A stretch of DNA of 64,000 bases, taken from contig NZ_VORW01000020.1 of the NCBI RefSeq assembly GCF_007997215.1, positions 1-64,000 on the forward strand. The letters are read 5' to 3'. Below, piece after piece: positions 16,591 through 25,076 of this stretch (position 1 is its first letter; every line of letters begins with the position of its first letter). The notes beneath the pieces are model-generated. The model was not told the DNA's origin. It ran no database searches and saw only the letters and a list, made by a program, of their open reading frames with translations. The stretch comes from Algoriphagus aquimarinus. Lineage in GTDB: Bacteria > Bacteroidota > Bacteroidia > Cytophagales > Cyclobacteriaceae. Position numbers and translations under genes: made by a program.

Positions 16591-19218
16591 TTAGTTGCTG
16601 GAAATGAATTCGGCTTTTGGCCGGGATGCTGTAGTTGCTCTGGGGATACTATAAATCTGTTTTCCCAGTTCCCTATAGAGCCTGTATCTGATCCTTCGCT
16701 CATGATGTTGGGTTTGTAAAGGAAAGAAACGGTTGATCATCATGTGCAAATGGTTTAGTAGGAAATGGATACCTGATTTTCCCAGGGCATTAAAATACTC
16801 ATGGGAGTGAAAGTTGTTGAGGTATAATGTTATAGGGAAGGATTCTTTGTCAACTTTTGATACATAGTCAAAAACTGCTTTGTAAGTACATACTTTGTTT
16901 GAGGGCATACTTTTGACATCATTTTTGAGTTCATCAAAGAGCTGCCTGTAGTTAAGGGACTGGGTTAATAGGGTTGTCCACAGTCTGATAATGAGGTTTT
17001 CTTTTTCACTTGGAGAATAATTCATGTGAAGATTACCACGGGTTTTAGACGCCAGGAATTTTGATTCCAGATGGAACAGCCGATGAGAAATTTTCAAGTA
17101 TTTAACTCCATATTTGGAGTTCTCAGGGAAATAGGAAACTGCTTTCCAATCCAATGCCTCTTGACAAAATAGATTAGAAAATGAGGCCAACAATACATTC
17201 TTTTCCGCAGCTGCTATATCCAACAGTCGTAGGCGGATTTCAGAAGCTCCGTTTTTACTATAGTTGAGAAAAAACCAACAGGGAGCGTGTCTGCGAACTT
17301 CCGGTTTTTCAAGGTGACTAAACAGATATTCCAAAACTTCCGGGACGTCTGAATCGCACAACGTAAGGGTGAAGCAGAGGCAGTTGTCTTGGGCTTCAGC
17401 TATCGGGTTGAACTCTCCTGCTGATTTGGCTACATGCTTGGACCTTGAATATTGGAAAACCAGCTGGGGATAGGCTGCCGTACCATCCGCTGAGCGGAAA
17501 ATACCGGAAGGGTACCAGGATGGATCACAGAGTGTAAGGGTTTGGGAGCGTTGAAGTTCCTGCCAGAGTATCTGCAGATCTTCCTTGTTAAACCGGTTAA
17601 GTAATAGCTCCCTGTCTGCATGTCCAGCAAGAATGTGCTGGGGGATGTCCGTTTTATCCAGTATTTTTTGGAGCTCATGTATATCAGGAAAATTTTCCCT
17701 GGCCAATCTCCATCTTCGACTCTGAAGACAGATTTTTCCCCAGTTTAGTTGGGGACAGAAAGGAGCGTTGGAGAGGGTTTCGCTTTGGTAGGGCATGAAC
17801 CTAAACCTTTCCTGATGTGCAATTTCCCACAACAATCGCAGGATGGGATGGGTGATCTGTTCTCCGTTTAGGGGATGCATGACCACGGGTATCACCCTTT
17901 TTCCACTGGCTTTATGGAAGAGATGGATTTGGTTATTGCTGATTCCTATGTACAGTTCATCAAATCCTAGTTGTTTTTTTGTCTTTGGTATGAAGGGTGT
18001 TATTTCATATTCAAAGATGTTGCGGACATTGAAAATGTGCTGTTTGGAATCGGATTCCTTTAGCGCTATATGTGCATAGATCACATCCTTATCGGTATAG
18101 ATTTGGTTTTTGATGGTTTGGCTGTGGGCTTCTATTGCTGGATCTCTGTTGAATCTTCCCGTATATACAAAGGGTCGGTTGCACACGATGTTTTCTAAGA
18201 CCGGGTTTCCTAAAGAGTCAAGCCGGAAAAGAAGCTGGATATCGTGAATTCTTTTATCCAGTTCTTTTTTAGGGAAAAACCCCTGAAGGTCTAAAGAGTG
18301 TTCGGTTTGATTCCCCAGAAGTATCGGAGCAATATCGTTTTTCGTGAAATTGTTAGGCTGCAGGAATTGTCCGGATAGAAAGTCGCTCTGGGATAAGAGG
18401 GTCTGTAGCTTAAGGTAGCGGTCATCAACCTGGTTGGTAAACCAGATTTTAAAGTCTCTGATGTAAGTGCTTTCTTCCTTGGTAAACAGAGCTCCTGCTG
18501 AATCAATACACTGCTGGAGTTGCAGTCTGGTAGTTTCCGGGATTTCGAGGTGATTATTCACCACCATGTCCTTACCTGAGTTTTGGGATTTTATACCATA
18601 ATCAGGGGTCAGGAATCCTGTTTCCAGAATCTGTTGCCAAAGGATTATTGCATGCTCCGAATCACTTGTTGATCCCTCTGGATTAAGCAGCTGTTGGAAT
18701 GCATTGAAGTCAATTGGTTGCTTTGATGCATATTGGATCAGGGTATTAAAGACGCTGTTTACAGGGAGCTTGCATCCTTTCCAGTGTTTGTTTTTAAAAT
18801 CAAAGATCAACGCATGGTAATACCCTAGTTTTTTATGGATTCCTGGAATCAGCCGGTAGTTGCCGTCCAACGGGTTTTTAGCTGATTCAGTGAGCGTTGA
18901 AGAATTAATTCTACTATTAGGGTCAATTTCTTCTGCCTGAAGTGGAAAGCTGAGATCCAATTCAGTTCCCCATTTTCCCAATCCTACTCCGGCAAACTTT
19001 CCAAATGGGGTAGGGCGGAAACGGCCGCGAAGCAGGTACTTCCTGAGCTTAATCCTGAGTTTGGAATCCAGTTCCGCAAAAGGTTTTCCTTCCAGTTCCC
19101 TGTAGAAAGCTGTGGAAGATAGTTTTATAGCTTCCAAGATGACTTCCCTGTGCTGTTCTAACGTTGCAGGGTCTTCATGATCAAAATGGAATAGGGGGAG
19201 TCGGTATAGCAAACACAT
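16591..19218 (-). CDS. Full-length class I lantibiotic dehydratase (LanB)
   Basis: About 875 residues from the ATG at 19218 (a TTG start at 19239 is also possible). Near residue 65 is RFRPTPFGKFAGV, the R-x-T-P-F-G-x-F-A-G hallmark of the LanB glutamylation domain. The C-terminal third carries the elimination (SpaB_C/thiopeptide-type) domain, seen as CLCFTLTL, HAPCWFFLNYS and EIRLRLL, ending in a basic helix. LanB proteins use glutamyl-tRNA to dehydrate Ser/Thr in a precursor peptide. Both domains are fused, whereas pinensin-type Bacteroidetes systems are split. No LanC cyclase, transporter or protease is next to it. Upstream the frame stays open to 19474 without an ATG. It might instead act as a peptide aminoacyl-tRNA ligase. 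Confidence 0.8.
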   Translation of the reverse strand: MCLLYRLPLFHFDHEDPATLEQHREVILEAIKLSSTAFYRELEGKPFAELDSKLRIKLRKYLLRGRFRPTPFGKFAGVGLGKWGTELDLSFPLQAEEIDPNSRINSSTLTESAKNPLDGNYRLIPGIHKKLGYYHALIFDFKNKHWKGCKLPVNSVFNTLIQYASKQPIDFNAFQQLLNPEGSTSDSEHAIILWQQILETGFLTPDYGIKSQNSGKDMVVNNHLEIPETTRLQLQQCIDSAGALFTKEESTYIRDFKIWFTNQVDDRYLKLQTLLSQSDFLSGQFLQPNNFTKNDIAPILLGNQTEHSLDLQGFFPKKELDKRIHDIQLLFRLDSLGNPVLENIVCNRPFVYTGRFNRDPAIEAHSQTIKNQIYTDKDVIYAHIALKESDSKQHIFNVRNIFEYEITPFIPKTKKQLGFDELYIGISNNQIHLFHKASGKRVIPVVMHPLNGEQITHPILRLLWEIAHQERFRFMPYQSETLSNAPFCPQLNWGKICLQSRRWRLARENFPDIHELQKILDKTDIPQHILAGHADRELLLNRFNKEDLQILWQELQRSQTLTLCDPSWYPSGIFRSADGTAAYPQLVFQYSRSKHVAKSAGEFNPIAEAQDNCLCFTLTLCDSDVPEVLEYLFSHLEKPEVRRHAPCWFFLNYSKNGASEIRLRLLDIAAAEKNVLLASFSNLFCQEALDWKAVSYFPENSKYGVKYLKISHRLFHLESKFLASKTRGNLHMNYSPSEKENLIIRLWTTLLTQSLNYRQLFDELKNDVKSMPSNKVCTYKAVFDYVSKVDKESFPITLYLNNFHSHEYFNALGKSGIHFLLNHLHMMINRFFPLQTQHHERRIRYRLYRELGKQIYSIPRATTASRPKAEFISSN

Positions 19219-19664
19219 AGGGATTGTTTTTTCCTTCAATCCTAGCGGTATTTGTGATTGAGATGATGATTCGGGTGTAGCTATGGGGGATTCCGGTGAA
19301 ATTGACGTCTGGAATTGGATAGCTGGTAGAATTTTCGTTCTAGTTATTCTTTTTGGCTTGGAAATAGGGTGTTTGTAGGAAGATTCAATTGAATTACTGG
19401 AAGTTTGACAACTTTTGGCTGTGATTATAGTGGTCTCATTTATTGTTGTCCTAAAAAAAAATAAGGATGAAATTCAGTGATGAGGAACTGTTGGTAACGG
19501 GACCAGTTTAGCCACTATTCTATCCTTACGGGCTGAAAAAAGGAAGGAGTTGGCGAAGTCAAAAAAGAGCGACTATTGTTTTTAATAATGTTAACCTGAT
19601 GAATTAAAGTATACTTATTAAATAAGTTTTTATGGGGTTCACATGCTTGCCATTCTTTGATTTA
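19219..19664. other. Intergenic region upstream of the dehydratase and downstream of hipA
   Basis: No gene supported. The minus strand stays open in the dehydratase frame to about 19474 (Ser/Thr/Ile/Pro-rich) but has no in-frame ATG, GTG or early start, so translation there is doubtful. On the plus strand a 14-codon ORF starts at 19473 (MKFSDEELLVTGPV) after an AAGGA-like site; too short to call. Confidence 0.3.
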
Positions 19665-20951
19665 TCATTTATCTGGGATCAAAAGTGAAAAATCATTTTT
19701 AATTCTATTTGTTATGAATTCCGGAATTCCCAGTTCGTCTGCTTTATCAATCCAGAACGGTATAGTGGATTGTATTTCAAGAATTATCTGTTTATAGTTT
19801 TTAATGGTGAATTCCTCTGCAACTGCCTTTACATCTTCAAAGGTGATTTCATTTTTTTTGCTATTGACCGAAAGGACTCGAAAGGTCTTTGTAAAGTTTA
19901 TGAGTGGGTTAAGGGAGTATGTAATGTCATAAGCCGGAGCGAGACCCCAGCTATCTTGCAGTTCATCATAAATAAGGCTTTGATTTTTAAAATGGTCGTC
20001 TTTGTTGCAGAATATGATGTTAAATACCATCCTTTTAAATAGTTGTACCGAATCTGCATGTGGCACATTAAGGAAAGGTAGTAGTTGAAAAAGATGCTCA
20101 TAGGAGGACTGTTCGGATGTGGTTTCAGTGTAATCCCAGCCAGTAAGACCTGTAATGGTGAGTACATGTTTCTTTTGGCCATTTACCCTGTCGAATCGTT
20201 TGGTTGCGAAATGCTTTCCATCAATCATTTTGGAATCCATCATTACAATTCCGGCTTCTTTTGCGGTTAGGAAATAACAGTATTCAATCAGTTCCCTGTT
20301 GTAGGGGACTTCATCTAAGTTGAGTTTAACTAGGTAATGATTGTAGTTGTCAGAATAATTAAGATCACCTGGTGTTATTGTTCGGTCGCCCTTATGTTCG
20401 GAAACAAGAATTTTTGGTCTTGCACCTCCGGCTGAGGATCCGATTTTAAATAGGGTTAAGAGGGATTCATGGTTCAGGTTTATGGCTGCTGTTCTTTCTT
20501 TGGTGTCCATTACTTTTTTCAGTACCTGGACAATGTCTTCAATTACGATGGTAGCATTTTTCGGGATTTGTTTTTCGGGTCTGAATTCCAAGGCACCCAT
20601 GCCTCGATTGGATACATAAGCCAGTTGTTCCAACACAGTGATTTTGGAAAAATCGTTATGAGTGCTTTCCAGCCATTCTTTAAAAATGATGTTACCGAAC
20701 ATATCAGGTAGGGAATCTGCTATCATCGGTGGTAAGCTCCTGAAGGTGTTGCCAGAATAGGTCTTAAATACCTGCTTTTGAGGGATTCTTTGGATAATCC
20801 TTGTCTGAGGAGGGAAAAGGTTTTTCATCATTCCTGATTCCAGGAAGGACTTGCTGTATTGAAAATAGGAGATACCTCGGTTTTCGTCAAAGCCCAGCCT
20901 ACCAATTTCCTGCCCAAAGCAGTAAATAGTTATAAGTTCATTTTTAGCCAT
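19665..20951 (-). CDS. hipA: HipA-family serine/threonine kinase toxin
   Basis: 428 residues with the HipA layout: an N-terminal couple-hipA-like domain (1-105), then the kinase with a P-loop-like GSSAGGARPK (171-180), KRFDR (251-255), the catalytic loop CNKDDHFKN (315-323) and the metal-binding APAYDITY (338-345). All key residues are present. HipA phosphorylates aminoacyl-tRNA synthetases and halts translation, producing persistence; HipB neutralises it. Its ATG overlaps the last base of the hipB stop, and order is antitoxin first. It is a single fused protein, not the split HipS/HipT form. Confidence 0.9.
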   Translation of the reverse strand: MAKNELITIYCFGQEIGRLGFDENRGISYFQYSKSFLESGMMKNLFPPQTRIIQRIPQKQVFKTYSGNTFRSLPPMIADSLPDMFGNIIFKEWLESTHNDFSKITVLEQLAYVSNRGMGALEFRPEKQIPKNATIVIEDIVQVLKKVMDTKERTAAINLNHESLLTLFKIGSSAGGARPKILVSEHKGDRTITPGDLNYSDNYNHYLVKLNLDEVPYNRELIEYCYFLTAKEAGIVMMDSKMIDGKHFATKRFDRVNGQKKHVLTITGLTGWDYTETTSEQSSYEHLFQLLPFLNVPHADSVQLFKRMVFNIIFCNKDDHFKNQSLIYDELQDSWGLAPAYDITYSLNPLINFTKTFRVLSVNSKKNEITFEDVKAVAEEFTIKNYKQIILEIQSTIPFWIDKADELGIPEFITNRIKNDFSLLIPDK

Positions 20952-21223
20952 TAGTATAAGGAATCCAGGTTATCATATTCCTCCGATTTTACTTTAATGT
21001 ATGTATTGAAACTGTCCAGTTCATTAAAGTGCTGGAGTATTAGCAATAAGACATCAATAGTAAAGTTCTTACCTGACTCCACGTTTTGGATCGTAATTCT
21101 GGAGAGGTTTAACAGGTCAGCAAGTTGTTGCTGTGAAAGGCTATTTGTCTTGCGCATTTTACGTAATAATGTGCCTATCTCGTTTTTTATACCGCTGACA
21201 TTATTTGAAGAGAATGTGAACAT
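20951..21223 (-). CDS. hipB: HipB-type XRE antitoxin
   Basis: 90 residues with an XRE helix-turn-helix at about 15-70 (LSQQQLADLLNLSRITIQNVESG). The 20-residue C-terminal tail (KVKSEEYDNLDSLY) may be the degron or HipA-contacting part. It precedes and overlaps hipA, the usual order. A 19-bp palindrome 43-61 bp upstream is a likely autoregulatory operator. Confidence 0.88.
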   Translation of the reverse strand: MFTFSSNNVSGIKNEIGTLLRKMRKTNSLSQQQLADLLNLSRITIQNVESGKNFTIDVLLLILQHFNELDSFNTYIKVKSEEYDNLDSLY

Positions 21224-21242
21224 GATTTTGTAATTTAGCCTA

Positions 21243-21377
21243 ATAATATATGCAAATATGTCTAATTATTCATTAAATGAATAATATAATATGCTTTTTT
21301 ATTAATGATCATAGAAAATGTTTTTTTGCAAAGTATAATATTCATTTTTATACTTAATAACGTATTTGCATATTATT
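21243..21377. promoter_or_regulatory. Candidate HipB operator region
   Basis: The AT-rich hipBA leader has a perfect odd-centred palindrome TTATTCATT-A-AATGAATAA at 21266-21284. It is flanked by a dispersed inverted pair, AATAATATATGCAAATA (21243-21259) and TATTTGCATATTATT (21363-21377). Multiple operators with DNA bending are known for HipAB; the spacing here is compatible. Confidence 0.4.
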
Positions 21378-21410
21378 TTGTTCAAAAATACGATGATTTA
21401 TATTCTTAAT

Positions 21411-22220
21411 TCAACGTTTGATCCATTCTTTGAATTTTGCCGCCTTACTCTGGCTGACCGCTATTTCTTCAGGATAGGTGGGGGAAAGTTTCAGCAGGAG
21501 TTTGCCATGTCCGTTTGATCGGAAATGCTGGCAGGCCTGGTAATGAATGATCATTTTTCTATTTACTCGGAAAAAGTCGTGTGTGGGCAGTTTTTGCTCC
21601 AGTTCATCGAGTGTTTCATTGAGAAAGTAGCTGGTTTGGTTAGCTGTGATCAGGTAGTTGATTCTGTCCTGATGGAATATATAGCGGATATCCTGAAGTT
21701 GGAGTGGGATGGTTTTGGTTCCCTGCTGTACCAGTAGGATTTCCCGGTTGGTTAGGTTGGATGTTTTGGCTTCCTGATTTCTTAGAATATGGTAATAGAA
21801 AAGGTAGTAGATGTTGAATAGGAATACCGGTAATGCCATTATGGGGAAGGAGCTGTGGGCGCTTGGATTTTCATGGGCTGTATTGATCCCAAAATACCAT
21901 TGATAGATCGAAAGAAAGAATAAATCGATGATTCCGGGCAATAGTACTCCTAGCGTAAACTGTAAGGCGAGCCGGGCCAGGGGTTTTTCTTTCCAGTCAT
22001 AGGTCTTGTCCAGTTGGACAGTTACCCTGTGTACAAACTCTATGAAAAAACATGCGATTAAAAAAGCAGCCAGAAGCTTGATGAAAAATGAGCTCTGGGA
22101 AAGTGAATCCAGGTAGCGGGCACCTGTGCCATACATAGCCACGAGAATAGCGGCGATGATACATAGCAGTATCCGCAGAACTTGGTCATTGTATCGTACC
22201 GGTAACTTCTTTTTAACCAA
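21411..22220 (-). CDS. Membrane-anchored LytTR-domain transcriptional regulator
   Basis: 269 residues. Four predicted membrane helices in the first 150 residues (LRILLCIIAAILVAMYG, FFIKLLAAFLIACFFIEFV, the LGVLLPGIIDLFF region, FPIMALPVFLFNIYYLFYY). Residues about 160-269 form a LytTR DNA-binding domain (ILLVQQGTKTIPL, DIRYIFHQDRINYLI, FFRVNRKMIIHY). There is no receiver domain, so it is a one-component membrane regulator. It is divergent from rteC (317 bp apart) and may control either side; the element's own regulation is one possibility. Confidence 0.8.
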   Translation of the reverse strand: MVKKKLPVRYNDQVLRILLCIIAAILVAMYGTGARYLDSLSQSSFFIKLLAAFLIACFFIEFVHRVTVQLDKTYDWKEKPLARLALQFTLGVLLPGIIDLFFLSIYQWYFGINTAHENPSAHSSFPIMALPVFLFNIYYLFYYHILRNQEAKTSNLTNREILLVQQGTKTIPLQLQDIRYIFHQDRINYLITANQTSYFLNETLDELEQKLPTHDFFRVNRKMIIHYQACQHFRSNGHGKLLLKLSPTYPEEIAVSQSKAAKFKEWIKR

Positions 22221-22487
22221 AACTCAATCATTTACTGCCTGCCACCCGGATTTATTTTGGGATTGAATGGTTTTTGATGGCCTCTGAAAACGGATAATAT
22301 AGGTAGTTAAGTTAATAAACTCTTCCTAAATTCTAGGATACTGCGGTTTTTCATCGTTTTTTCCTGCCGTTTCATCCCGAAATTCACCTGATTCAAGATT
22401 TACAGACCTGTGTTTTTCCACTTTCCATTTTTCAAAATTTATGTTTGTGATGTGCCCTTTCGGGTGCTTAGTCTTATTTTATATTCA

Positions 22488-22519
22488 GCCCGCGGGCAGT
22501 TTTAACCGGGGATATCCCC
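22488..22519. promoter_or_regulatory. Paired palindromes upstream of rteC
   Basis: Two perfect palindromes, GCCCGCGGGC (22488-22497) and GGGGATATCCCC (22508-22519), end 18 bp before the rteC ATG in an otherwise AT-rich leader. They could be operators, or small hairpins that mask the ribosome-binding region. Confidence 0.4.
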
Positions 22520-22537
22520 ATTTAAAATTGTCAGATT

Positions 22538-23374
22538 ATGAATTACAATGAACAGTTTAAGGAGCTATTCCTTCAGATGAAAGGAGAGGTGGCAGCTATT
22601 GCTTCAGCTTCTTCCAACCGTCTGCGTACCGTGCAGGAATCTTACCTTCTGGTAAGTAACTATTGTGAGCAGGTAAAGGCAGCATCCAAATTTGAATCAC
22701 CCGAGCAGGAGGTGGAATTCTTTAAAAAGATCAGACCGGGGTTTGAAGCCGAACTGATTTATTTTGGGGAGCTCTATTATATCCTCTCCAGTCTTCCTGA
22801 AAGAAGAAGGGATGCCATTCGTTTTTTGTTAAAACAGTATGTGCCGGTACGGATTTACTCCAGGAGGTATCAGTTGCTCTATGAGTATTGGTGTCTGGGT
22901 AGGTCTGAATTTGACGGAGACCTGTTTATCCGTTCTGATAAGAATAGGACGTTAATGCTGACTTGCCCATTACCCATAGGAGATCGTCATGCCACTCCTG
23001 CGGGAAAGGTATTTGCAAAGTTTCGTGCCTATGATGAGCTGCATGGTTTTCTGGAAAAGGAGATTTCCCGTCTTAAAAACAAGGAGGATAAAGGGAGTTC
23101 TGCCATCCAATGGACCGCGACAAAAGCAGCTTTGGTAGAACTCGCTTATGCCCTGAAAGCATCTGGAGCTATTAATAACGGCAATGCAACCATTCGGGAT
23201 ATTGCCACACATCTGGAGCGGGCTTTCCAGCAGGATCTTTCCCAGTTTTACAGAACATTTCAGGAAATCCGAATTCGCAAAAATAGCCGTACCACATTCC
23301 TGGACCGATTGAAGGAGAAATTGGAACGTTGGATGGATAATACGGACTTGAACAGCAAAGGGGAGGGAGAATAG
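22538..23374 (+). CDS. rteC: RteC-family conjugative-transposon regulator
   Basis: 278 residues, the usual RteC length. Recognisable family features are the N-terminal helix FKELFLQMKGEV, the central FFKKIRPGFEAELIYFGELYYILSSLP, and a C-terminal winged-helix-like part (WTATKAALVELAYALKASGAINNGNATIRDIATHLERAF, then QDLSQFYRTFQEIRIRK). In CTnDOT, RteC activates excision genes in response to RteAB. No RteA/RteB pair is adjacent. It marks the regulatory start of the transfer region. Confidence 0.85.
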   Translation: MNYNEQFKELFLQMKGEVAAIASASSNRLRTVQESYLLVSNYCEQVKAASKFESPEQEVEFFKKIRPGFEAELIYFGELYYILSSLPERRRDAIRFLLKQYVPVRIYSRRYQLLYEYWCLGRSEFDGDLFIRSDKNRTLMLTCPLPIGDRHATPAGKVFAKFRAYDELHGFLEKEISRLKNKEDKGSSAIQWTATKAALVELAYALKASGAINNGNATIRDIATHLERAFQQDLSQFYRTFQEIRIRKNSRTTFLDRLKEKLERWMDNTDLNSKGEGE

Positions 23375-23462
23375 CTCAGGGTTTTTTAGGCCACCTTCGG
23401 TTTTCAGTGTGAATTTTTTTACGGATTCTGCCCCAGGTTTGTAGCAACAAAATCACACAAAC

Positions 23463-23873
23463 ATGCTTGATACGATCTCATGGGGAGAATTTTTGAAAGG
23501 TATTGGAACGGTTCTGATTCTCTATTATGGAGTGGTGTTTATCCGGTACTTCCGATCTGATGTTTCCAGTTTTCTAATCAAGGTAAGCAGAAGAGAACAG
23601 CCATGTAGCTTCGGCAGAAGTGAAAATGGAACTGGGGCTTCAGCAATGCAGCGGGTAGGAGACTTACTCCTGGAGATTGATCAGGAGATCATTCCCAAAG
23701 CTCAGACTAAGCAGGAACTGATCGAACATCTTCGATCCATACTGCTCCGCTCAGAATTACCCGATGATCCTCACATCCGCGGAATACTGATCAGTCATAT
23801 GCTTCTCGCATCCAAAGTTAGACACTTGGAAATTACCCAGGAGGAGCTGTTGGACTTGCTTAGCAAACCTTAA
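23463..23873 (+). CDS. Small membrane-anchored protein of the transfer region, function unknown
   Basis: 136 residues with one N-terminal membrane helix (about 12-28, IGTVLILYYGVVFIRYF) and a helical, acidic cytoplasmic part (about 65-136). It sits between rteC and traE, where Bacteroidetes conjugative transposons carry short poorly conserved genes (traA-D region). I do not recognise a domain. 34 bp separates it from traE, so it is probably in the tra operon. Confidence 0.6.
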   Translation: MLDTISWGEFLKGIGTVLILYYGVVFIRYFRSDVSSFLIKVSRREQPCSFGRSENGTGASAMQRVGDLLLEIDQEIIPKAQTKQELIEHLRSILLRSELPDDPHIRGILISHMLLASKVRHLEITQEELLDLLSKP

Positions 23874-23907
23874 AACTGATTATCCTAACCAATTTAACTA
23901 CAACACA

Positions 23908-24210
23908 ATGAACAAGACAACACAATGGATTATTGCAGCCCAACTTTTCCTTGTTGCAGGAATGGTTAATGCTCAGGACGGAAATGCAGGGATCAACGAG
24001 GCTACCCAGCAGGTACGGGGATACTTTCAGTCGGGTACTGGATTGATGTATGCAATAGGTGCCATTGTTGGACTCATTGGCGCAGTCAAGGTTTTTAACA
24101 AATGGAATAATGGAGAGCCGGATACAGGAAAAGTCGCCGCAGCCTGGTTCGGATCCTGTGTGTTTTTGGTGGTAGTGGCCACAGTCCTTCAGAGTTTCTT
24201 TGGAATCTGA
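23908..24210 (+). CDS. traE: TraE-family (DUF4134) conjugation protein, pilin-like
   Basis: 100 residues: signal peptide ending NAQDG, then a membrane helix (GLMYAIGAIVGLIGAVKVFNKW), a short polar turn with NNGEPD, and a second helix (WFGSCVFLVVVATVLQSFF). This is the DUF4134 pattern and topologically resembles VirB2 pilin. It is followed directly by other tra genes. Confidence 0.85.
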   Translation: MNKTTQWIIAAQLFLVAGMVNAQDGNAGINEATQQVRGYFQSGTGLMYAIGAIVGLIGAVKVFNKWNNGEPDTGKVAAAWFGSCVFLVVVATVLQSFFGI

Positions 24211-24223
24211 AAAGTTGGTTTAT

Positions 24224-24682
24224 ATGGACCTACTCGAACAGCGTAAAAAGGGGATACTTCCCCAGATCGACATCGCAGGTCATCGGTATACCGTGGACAT
24301 CCGACTCAATGAACTTAGAAACTCGGATTTTCCCAACAAAAGGCTCGGGCTGGATGAAATGGTGACTTCTCCGGATGGACGCCACTACCTGTTTTTCTAT
24401 AACCGGGAAAGCAAGTCCATACTCCATGCTTCTGTTGACATGGTTGAGGTGCCGCAAAAAGCTGTGCTGGTTGAAATACCTGATGAATTGGGGCTTGATC
24501 CTGTAGGTATGGCAAGAAAGTACGGGTTGAGAGATGAGTATTTTCTCAAAATGCATCCCTATAAGGAAGGGCTAATGGCCAGAATCACTTCGATTGAAAA
24601 ATCAGGACTTCCTGAGTATGTGGCTAACAATCAAAAGCTGGAGGGACAACCCCAACAGGGCATGAAATCCAGAAAACTCTGA
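24224..24682 (+). CDS. Conjugative-element protein of unknown function between traE and traF
   Basis: 152 residues from the ATG at 24224 (an in-frame TTG at 24200 would overlap traE). Soluble. Begins MDLLEQRKKGILPQIDIAGH, has a conserved-looking block TVDIRLNELRNSDFP, then SPDGRHYLFFYN, IPDELGLDPVGMARKYGL and a C-terminal KSGLPEYV. I recall similar domains in Bacteroidetes mobile elements as stand-alone proteins and near DUF3945/DUF4099 proteins, but cannot name it securely. Co-directional and closely packed with the tra operon. Confidence 0.6.
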   Translation: MDLLEQRKKGILPQIDIAGHRYTVDIRLNELRNSDFPNKRLGLDEMVTSPDGRHYLFFYNRESKSILHASVDMVEVPQKAVLVEIPDELGLDPVGMARKYGLRDEYFLKMHPYKEGLMARITSIEKSGLPEYVANNQKLEGQPQQGMKSRKL

Positions 24683-24756
24683 GAGGTTTTAAGGGATAGG
24701 TAGTGTTGATTCTCCCGAGTTCCTTTTTCCGCTTCTTCCCATTAATAAAGACTGAT

Positions 24757-25074
24757 ATGATCAAGTACACCATCAATAAAGGGATCAACAAACCCATTGA
24801 GTTCAAAGGGCTGAAGGCTCAGTATATCGGATATCTCGCGGCCGGACTGGGGTTTACCCTAATAAGTTTCGCGGTCGCTTATGTTATGGGGGTATCCATG
24901 TATTTGTGTTTGGCCATCTCGGTGGTGCTGGCGACAGCCAGTTTTATTACTGTATTCAAGTTGAGTGCTACCTATGGCGAACATGGTTTGATGAAGAAAA
25001 TAGCCCAAAATCAGGTGCCTGACTGTGTGGTAATGCGTAGCAGAAAAACCTTCTTAAAGCTCCTTAACTACTAA
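24757..25074 (+). CDS. traF: TraF-family (DUF4133) conjugation membrane protein
   Basis: 105 residues from the ATG at 24757; the upstream extension to 24703 lacks family similarity. It begins IKYTINKGINKPIEFKGLKAQYI, the DUF4133 signature, followed by two membrane helices (YLAAGLGFTLISFAVAYVMG and MYLCLAISVVLATASFITVF) and a basic C-terminus. VirB3-like by size, topology and position just before the VirB4-type ATPase. Confidence 0.88.
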   Translation: MIKYTINKGINKPIEFKGLKAQYIGYLAAGLGFTLISFAVAYVMGVSMYLCLAISVVLATASFITVFKLSATYGEHGLMKKIAQNQVPDCVVMRSRKTFLKLLNY

Positions 25075-25076
25075 TC

